Source of the DNA: Lonicera japonica
Lineage: Eukaryota; Streptophyta; Magnoliopsida; Dipsacales; Caprifoliaceae
Length of the DNA stretch: 64,000 nucleotides
NCBI GenBank assembly: GCA_021464415.1
Contig: CM038466.1
Coordinates: 33,386,833-33,450,832 of the forward strand
Direction: 5' to 3'
The position numbers and the translations under genes were made by a program. The notes beneath the pieces are model-generated. The model did no database searches. It was not told where the DNA came from and saw only the letters and a list, made by a program, of their open reading frames with translations. Below are positions 58,532-64,000 of this stretch, piece after piece (within the stretch, counting starts at the first letter, position 1; every line of letters starts with the position of its first letter).

Positions 58532-59972
58532 ATGATTAGGAAATATGAATCTAGAAGTCAAAAAAGAAATAAAATGAAAAAAATAGAAAAAATGATTCAA
58601 ACTCAAAAAGGAGCTCTTGATAAGTTTTTTAAAACTAGTTCTTCAATTGAAGATCCATCTAATGAATTAGTTAATGATTCACAACAACCAATTAGTCAGG
58701 AAGAAGAAATGATAGGAAATGAAGAGGTTAATGCCCTTATTGAGAATGAAAATAATCAAGAAGAAATGAGAGAGAATGGTACAAATAAACTGAATGTGGT
58801 TAGTGACCAATTTGAGAATGAAAATGAAACAAAACAAATAATTCGTGCTTTGAATATTTATGATCCAAGAATTTGGGATAACATTGATAACAAAACGAAG
58901 GATATTTTAGTAGAAATGGGTCCTATAAGAGAAAGTAATCTCAAGTTTCCTATGGATGGGCTCTCTAGGCATTTTTCATACTCTTATTATACAAGAAAGT
59001 TATCAAATGGGGAGGGTCAAGATAGAAAATGGCTAGTGTACTCAAAAGATGTGGACAAAGTATATTGTTTTTGTTGTAAGTTGTTTAAATCTGAGAAAAT
59101 GAAAAGTTTGTTGGCAAATGAAGGGCTTAATGATTTGAAACATTTAAGTGAGAGGCTTAAACAACATGAAACTAGTAGTGAGCATATCAATAACATGAGA
59201 ACTTGGATTGACATGCAAATTAGATTGAAAAAGAATGATACAATTGATAAAGAGCTACAAGTGCAAATTAAAAAAGAGAAGGAACATTGGAAATTGGAAA
59301 TTGTCTTGCTAAAAAAAATTTTTTAGTAGAACCCGTTTTTGTTTTTTGAGTTCAAAAAATAAAAAATGCGTTCGGTGGGATTTAAAAAACGTTTTCGGAA
59401 AACGAATTCAAGTTTAAAGTAAAACGCAAAAACGCCAAAATGTTTTCATTTTGCTAAATTTTCACTGTTTTCGTTCTCGGAAAATGTTTTCACTATTTTC
59501 GTTCTCGGAAAATTCATTTTCTCATTTTCATTTTCTGAAAACATTCTCGGAAAACATTCTTCGAAAACGTTACCGAACGGGCCCTTAGCTTTTCGCGGAA
59601 AGAATGAGAAAATTTACCAAGATAATAATGGTAACTTTTTGGGGTTGCTTGAATTAATTGCAGAATTTGATTTGGTATTGCAAGAGCATTTTAGACGTAT
59701 TCAAAATAATGAGATTCATTATCACTATCTTAGTCATAAAATTCAAAATGAGTTTATTGGTATGTTAGGCTCTAAGGTTAGAAGTGCTATAATTGAAAAA
59801 ATCAAAAAGGCAAAATATTTTTATGTAATACTTGATTGTACTCCGGATGTAAGTAACCATGAGCAAATGACTTTAATAATTCGATGTGTAGATGTGTCAA
59901 ATGCTCCCATATAGGTAGAAGAATATTTTTTAGAGTTCTTAAAAGTGGATGATACATCTGGATGTGGGCTTT
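58532..59972 (+). pseudogene. hAT transposase, TTF-type zinc finger / DUF4371 type, broken
   Basis: The N-terminal frame runs 58532-59326 (264 codons). A charged, low-complexity N-terminus (to about residue 105) is followed by the conserved region YDPRIWDNID (110-119) and FPMDGLSRHF (139-148). The TTF-type zinc finger follows, with KVYCFCCKLF (cysteines at 179, 181 and 182) and LKQHETSSEH (209-218). A MITE at 59326-59584 adds a stop. Beyond it, from 59587, the frame resumes as [20 protein letters not shown] and [16 protein letters not shown], the start of the DUF4371 part, then [20 protein letters not shown] (around the first catalytic aspartate) and DVSNAPI, a stop, and VEEYFLEFLKVDDTSG. The rest of the catalytic core and the dimerisation domain are missing. 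It cannot be active. Confidence 0.85.
59326..59584. mobile_element. Tourist-like MITE inside hAT transposase
   Basis: 259 bp between TTA (59323-59325) and TTA (59585-59587). The right end, inverted, reads GGGCCCGTTCGGTAACG. The left subterminal region holds GTTCGGT and AACGTTTTCGG, which match the inverse of the right. It is rich in CGGAAAA words. The insertion creates the stop at 59324-59326 and lies exactly where the coding frame breaks. Confidence 0.7.
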
Positions 59973-61339
59973 AACTTTATCTTAAATGCGGCGCTATCAA
60001 ATTAACCCAAAATCCATGCCAGATTAACATAATAAAACGCCGTATAGCTTCAGCTTTAACTTCATCTTCTTGTTCTTAACAAAAGGTGTCTCTTTCTCTT
60101 CTTTATCAATGGAGCATGTAATTTCTTTTGGATTTGATCGATTTGATATTCATTTTTTCTTTTATGCTAACTAATTATCGAAATTTCATGAATCAAGCTT
60201 AAGTTTTCTTAAAGAAGATTGAAGATCAAGAATCATAAAATAATTTATTCAACCTCGTTATTAAGAACAAAAGGTCACAGATGAACGGCGTTTTATTGGG
60301 TTAATTTAGCGTGGATTTTGCATTAATTTAATAGATGCTCGCCCACATGAAAAATTTTAACAACCTCATTGTTAGGTGATACCATGTTAGTAAAATAACA
60401 CGGCATCCCCTGTTACACTCAATAATTTCTCCAAGAGGAGATTGAAGGGATACAAAGAAAGGAAGAGATACTCACCTTCAATTTAGGTGTGACTCGGAAG
60501 ATATGGTAGTGGTGGTGTATACGGCTGACTGAGGTGCTAGTGTTAGTAAAGTTGTGGCTGCATGAGAGATATAAAGGGACTAGTCATCTATTTTGGTGTA
60601 GTGACTAGTCAAAGAAAAAAATGAAGTAAAAGAGATTAACATTGGTCGGGTTTGGTTCAGCTGAGGGGATTCGAGGAGAGGGATGTTTTAGGGAGCGTGT
60701 GTGTTTCTAGCTATTTGTTTTAACGTACTTATTGCGAATTTCAAATCACAGTTCTCAGTTTTTTTAAACAATTCCCAATACCTCTGGGAATACTCTCGCA
60801 GTGATTGTCCTAGTTTTTCTTTAAGTGGGTAAGGGCCTCAGGTCCTTTGACCACCCTGCTATTGGTAATAAATTGGGCCGTAAACTCCTCAGCTAGTTCC
60901 CAAAAACTGTCAATTTTTCCCAGTGGCAACTTATTAAACCATCTCAATGTTGTATCTCCCAAACTTGCTAGAAACATTCGACACATCAGAGCTTATTTGT
61001 TCTTCCAATAAGCCATCACTTTCTTATAATGCCTGACATGGTTTGCCGAATCAGAATGTCCATCATAAATGTTAAATTTTGCATGTATGAATTTCTTATG
61101 TGGGGGAACATCTTGAATACGGTGAGTAAAATAAGATCAATGGTCTTCCCCTAAAACTTTTCTTGCCAACTCAGCGGTCGATTTTTTATCTTCTTTTTTG
61201 TTAGTAATTGCTGAGTATATCATCTTCCTTAAATCCTTCCCAGCCCAATTCTTTGGGTGAGCTTTCACTTGTGTGGCTGCATGGGCTGGTCTGCCCTCCC
61301 TAGTTACTCAAAGATGCTGGGGCGAGCAATGGGTGTAGG

Positions 61340-62575
61340 TGTTAGTAAATTAGGGCAGTAATCATGCATCGCATACACTAATTTACGCACTAATCATTGA
61401 ATCCTATGATCTATACAGTTCAATAAAATCGACAGATGACATACCTTAATCGAGATTTGATGTCAATGAAACGAACATGATGGATCTGATCCTTCTGTTG
61501 TTGTCGTCCTTAGCGTAGAAAACACGACGCCTCTACGGTATGCACACACGAACGAGATGAGATCTTGCTTGGTGTACTAGCGCCCTCTAGGGTTCTCTCT
61601 GCTATTTCGAATTTTCTTGCCTCTCTCAATTTCATTAACGGCCAAGAAGAACAAAGGTTCCCTTTTATAAGGGAACCCTAGTGAGAACCCTAAGCAACAA
61701 ACGAACTGGGCCCAAGTCCAACGTTTTAATTCGTTTTGATCCAATGCGACCCTGTAGGTTTTACACTCTTTGGCCGTACAATTAAAACCCGTTTTATTAT
61801 ACGAAAGTAAGCGGTTTCTAGTAAAACATTACTATTATCAAAGGGTATAAAGGTCAAAAACGGATATTTCACACATTAACTCCTTTTGTCAATCGATATC
61901 TAGATTAAGACTAGGCAAGTTCATTCTTGTATAGTTCAATCATTTCTTGATCTCTAAGTATAATTAATCCAAAACAAATGACATCTCATTTGTGCATCAT
62001 GATTAATTTTATCGATATCTCTCTCAATATATGAGAGTGACAAATCCCATCTTGATCAACCACATACCTCTACATAGTTCATAGTATGCTCGGTCATCAT
62101 CTTTATAATTACTCGGTCAAGAGCAACGTTTGATAATGCCTGACATGCTAAATAACCATGGCGATCTCAGGTCTGAGGATAATACGATATCACAAATGGG
62201 GAACATCACTGATGACATTATGTAACACTCCTCGCAGTGTCCCCAAAGCGGGTCAGTCCAATACTTTGTTCCCTAACAAGTATCAGTATGTTCAGCTTGA
62301 TATCTCCATATCCATGACTTGTGGAACATAGTCATCAGCTGACCCATACTCTAATCATTATATCTGTGATCCTAGGTTATTGATACATGATTAGGGACAT
62401 CTAAACCATTACTAGCATCCCACAATCTAGTCACGTACTTGATGAACTAGTATTAATAAATATTATTTACAAGAGATTATAAAGTAAAATAAATAAACTT
62501 TATTAATAACAATAAGCATAAGATATCCAAGTACAAATCATAATCTATGAATAGTCCTAGGACATATCTCTTTCA
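61340..62575 (-). mobile_element. Solo LTR, 1236 bp
   Basis: Read on the minus strand it begins TGAAAGAGATATGTCCTAGG and ends CCCTAATTTACTAACA, so TG...CA. It is flanked by a perfect 5-bp duplication GTAGG (61335-61339 and 62576-62580). A promoter-like TATAAAAGG stands at 61661-61669 on the minus strand. No internal sequence is present, the product expected from LTR-LTR recombination. The lineage (copia or gypsy) cannot be told from the LTR alone. Confidence 0.9.
61661..61669 (-). promoter_or_regulatory. TATA-box-like element of the solo LTR
   Basis: TATAAAAGG on the minus strand, inside the palindromic GGTTCCCTTTTATAAGGGAA context. It lies about 320 bp before the 3' end of the LTR, a usual place for the LTR promoter. 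Confidence 0.5.
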
Positions 62576-62724
62576 GTAGGCGCTGCATAGAGTTGTCAAT
62601 CATCAAAAACCTTCAACTGTGGCTCCTTAGCCACTTTCAATTTACCCTTACCATGAGATGATAATTCAACCGCACCTGGAACAATTTCTTCCCGGTTTGA
62701 GGATACATGGGACTTGTTCGGAAC

Positions 62725-62991
62725 TGTTTGTAGAAAATAAAGGAAGAAAAGGAAGAATGGATTTATGGAATTACTAAATTTTTATTCTCACCCAATTACA
62801 CATATATACTATGAAAATGATACAAACACAACTAATTACTGGTGAACATATATGGAAGGATTTGATGAGCATAAATCATGGGATATAAATCTGATCCCAT
62901 GATTACTACGATTTACTGCATAATATATCAATCACATGATTCATTGGATTCAATTACTCCACCCAATCATGTTAATCTGTTAATGCCAACA
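62725..62991 (-). mobile_element. 3' LTR of a Ty1/copia element, 267 bp
   Basis: TGTTTGTAG at 62725 and CCAACA at 62991 on the plus strand, so the minus-strand LTR reads TGTTGGCATTAACAG to CTACAAACA. It follows directly after a purine-rich tract (AAGAGGAG, minus strand 62992-63001) at the end of the copia coding sequence. The flank GGAAC (62720-62724) would be one half of the 5-bp duplication; the other half lies beyond the window. Confidence 0.75.
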
Positions 62992-64000
62992 CTCCTCTTC
63001 AAGCTGGGGCAAGGATGTCGAACATGCCTAAAACTTGGACAAAGTATTAGAAAACACCATTTGACTAACTGCTTTTGTAAGAACATCAGCAAGCTGTTGT
63101 GAGGTGGCCACATATGGAGTGCAGATTTGACCAGAAATAATTTTTTCACAGATAAAATGGCAATCAATTTCAACATGTTTGGTACGATCATGCTGTACCA
63201 GATTAGCAACAATACTGATAGTTGACTTATTATCATAACACAACGACATGGGAAGAGAGAACGAAATTCAAAGATCATGAAGAATAATGCGCAGCCATAA
63301 AAGCTCACACACACCCTGGGCCATAGCTCGATACTCAACCTATGCACTAGATCTAGAGACTGCTGATTGCTTCTTGCTTTGCCAAGTAACCAAATTTCCA
63401 CCCACTATGGTACAATATCCCGATGTAGACTGTCTATCAGATATCGATCTAGTATTGTCTACATCTGTCCATGCCTTAACTCAAACGTGACCATGATTAA
63501 CAAATAAGAGACCACGCCTAGGACACCCTTTGAGATAACGAAGAACACGAATGGTTGCTTGAAGATGAGGAAGACGTGGTGAATGCATGAATTGACAAAG
63601 AATGCTAACACTATACGCTATATCAGGACGCGTAAGGGATAAATAAATGAGTTTTCCAACTAGTCGTTGATACTGACCAACATTATCCAACAACTCCCCT
63701 TCAGAATCAGCCAAGAGATGATTCTGCTCAATAGAAGTCTCAACTGGATGACAACCAAGTTAATCCGAATCTGAGATGAGGTCAATGATGTAATTGCGCT
63801 GGGAGATAAAGATGCCTGAACTGGAACGAGCAACCTCAATACCCAAAAAATATCTTAGTTTACCAAGATCATTGACCTTAAAGGTAGAGGCAATATAAGA
63901 CTTTAAAGCCTCAATACCTTTCGTATCATCACCTATGATTACAATATTATCAACCTACACAATCAAGGCTATTGTCTTATTAGCAGAGTGAGGAAGAAAT
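62992..64000 (-). pseudogene. Ty1/copia reverse transcriptase and RNase H, partial and broken
   Basis: The gene enters from the right edge on the minus strand. The catalytic 'YVDD' box is destroyed: the tyrosine codon is TAG (63955-63957) and the second aspartate is N (VDNIVIIGDD). Then follow KVNDLGKLRYFLGIEVARSS, LVGKLIYLSLTRPDIAYSVS (63610-63670), HLQATIRVLRYLKGCPRRGL and the RNase H part WQSKKQSAVSRSSA, then YRAMAQGVCELLWLR, HVEIDCHFICEKI and QQLADVLTKAVS. The protein ends just before the purine tract and LTR, as in plant copia elements. At least four in-frame stops. The 5' part lies outside the window. Confidence 0.85.

Larger units (their letters stand above)
57874..59990 (+). mobile_element. 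hAT transposon with TTF-type zinc-finger transposase gene, 3'-deleted
   Basis: Starts CAGGGCCGGCCTTGAGCC, the standard end of a plant hAT family. Flanks are CTGCTATC (57866-57873) and GCGCTATC (59991-59998), sharing GCTATC, so the host element resumes at 59999. No matching 3' inverted end is present and coding sequence stops at about 59972, so the 3' half has been lost. A (A)n-(GAAAA)n run lies at about 57975-58022, and a 33-bp word, starting near 58045, is tandemly duplicated (CAAGCTGTCATATTTCCATC). Confidence 0.75.
57437..60735. mobile_element. Large foldback element of the leader/splice-donor family, with nested insertions
   Basis: The left arm 57437-57873 and the right arm about 60345-60735 are inverse copies: CCTCACCCCAAATCCCCTCA against its inverse near 60660, ACACTACCACCTCAGTCA against 60523-60540, GAAGGTGAGTCTC (57714) against GAGATACTCACCTTC (60466), and CAATGAGGTTGCTACAATTT against 60345-60365. 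The inner part also folds back: CCAAAATCCATGCCAGATTA (60007) and AATAAAACGCCGT (60031) against the inverse at 60288-60325. It is split at 57874 by a hAT transposon that itself holds a MITE. Confidence 0.7.
60736..62724 (-). pseudogene. Ty3/gypsy gag remnant split by a solo LTR
   Basis: Minus-strand reading in pieces: KFIHAKFNIYDGHSDSANHV (about 61035-61090), ALMCRMFLASLGDTTLRWFN and KLPLGKIDSFWELAEEF (60860-60990), then SLREYSQRYWELFKKTE in another frame near 60770-60820. These fit the plant gypsy gag pattern 'YDGxxDPxxHI...F...L.G.A..WF..LP..SI.SF..L...F...LREYxxR'. Upstream coding continues on the other side of the solo LTR (62581-62724: GKLKVAKEPQLKVFDD). Several stops and frameshifts. The downstream part is cut off by the foldback element at 60735 and the upstream part by the copia element at 62725. 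Confidence 0.75.

Overview
The window looks like plant nuclear DNA, most likely from a eudicot. It is very AT-rich, has no long intact gene, and is full of plant-type transposable-element debris: an L1-type LINE, Ty3/gypsy and Ty1/copia fragments, a solo LTR, hAT, Tourist-like, Stowaway and Mutator-like elements, and at least one clear Helitron. The only host-type protein family I recognise is the plant sugar transport protein (STP/monosaccharide transporter) family, present as two decayed copies. Two further places look like exons of unrecognised genes (about 32.7-33.5 kb on + and 52.4-54.5 kb on -). No RNA gene and no CRISPR array was seen.

Layout. 1-3.4 kb: an L1-type LINE with an inverted 5' part, a 17-bp target duplication, and an 855-bp hAT-like element inside its RNase H region. 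3.4-9.2 kb: AT-rich DNA with a pyrimidine-rich leader-like stretch, a Stowaway MITE and a degenerate 20-bp minisatellite. 9.2-15.9 kb: a 6.6-kb imperfect palindrome whose arms each carry a divergently oriented STP-like pseudogene. 16-27.9 kb: three copies of a GA-rich repeat that looks like a 5' leader plus splice donor, a 795-bp hAT MITE, microsatellites and a minisatellite. 28.4-31.0 kb: a roughly 0.9-kb unit present three times. 31-36 kb: a foldback element, a candidate two-exon gene start, another leader-like repeat, and a Mutator-like MITE inside a 67-bp tandem repeat. 36.2-39.7 kb: a Ty3/gypsy RNase H-integrase remnant leading into a 2.3-kb palindrome with decayed coding sequence. 41.1-42.8 kb: an Athila/Tat-like LTR with four copies of a perfect 14-bp palindrome. 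44-51.3 kb: a possible small Helitron, hAT MITEs, foldback elements and a diverged duplication related to 20.9-21.5 kb. 52.4-54.5 kb: possible exons of a broken minus-strand gene. 54.7-55.6 kb: a Helitron sitting in the loop of a palindrome. 56-60.7 kb: a nest of Tourist-like MITE, foldback element, hAT transposase gene and second MITE. 60.7-64 kb: a gypsy gag gene split by a solo LTR and bordered by a decayed copia element that runs off the end.

These sequences do not form a pathway. The window records repeated insertion, inversion and decay. The most unusual items are the divergent STP-like palindrome, which could make double-stranded RNA if transcribed; the leader/splice-donor repeat family; and several insertions into the loops or symmetric points of palindromes. 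All coordinates and family calls come from reading the sequence by eye; no database search was run.
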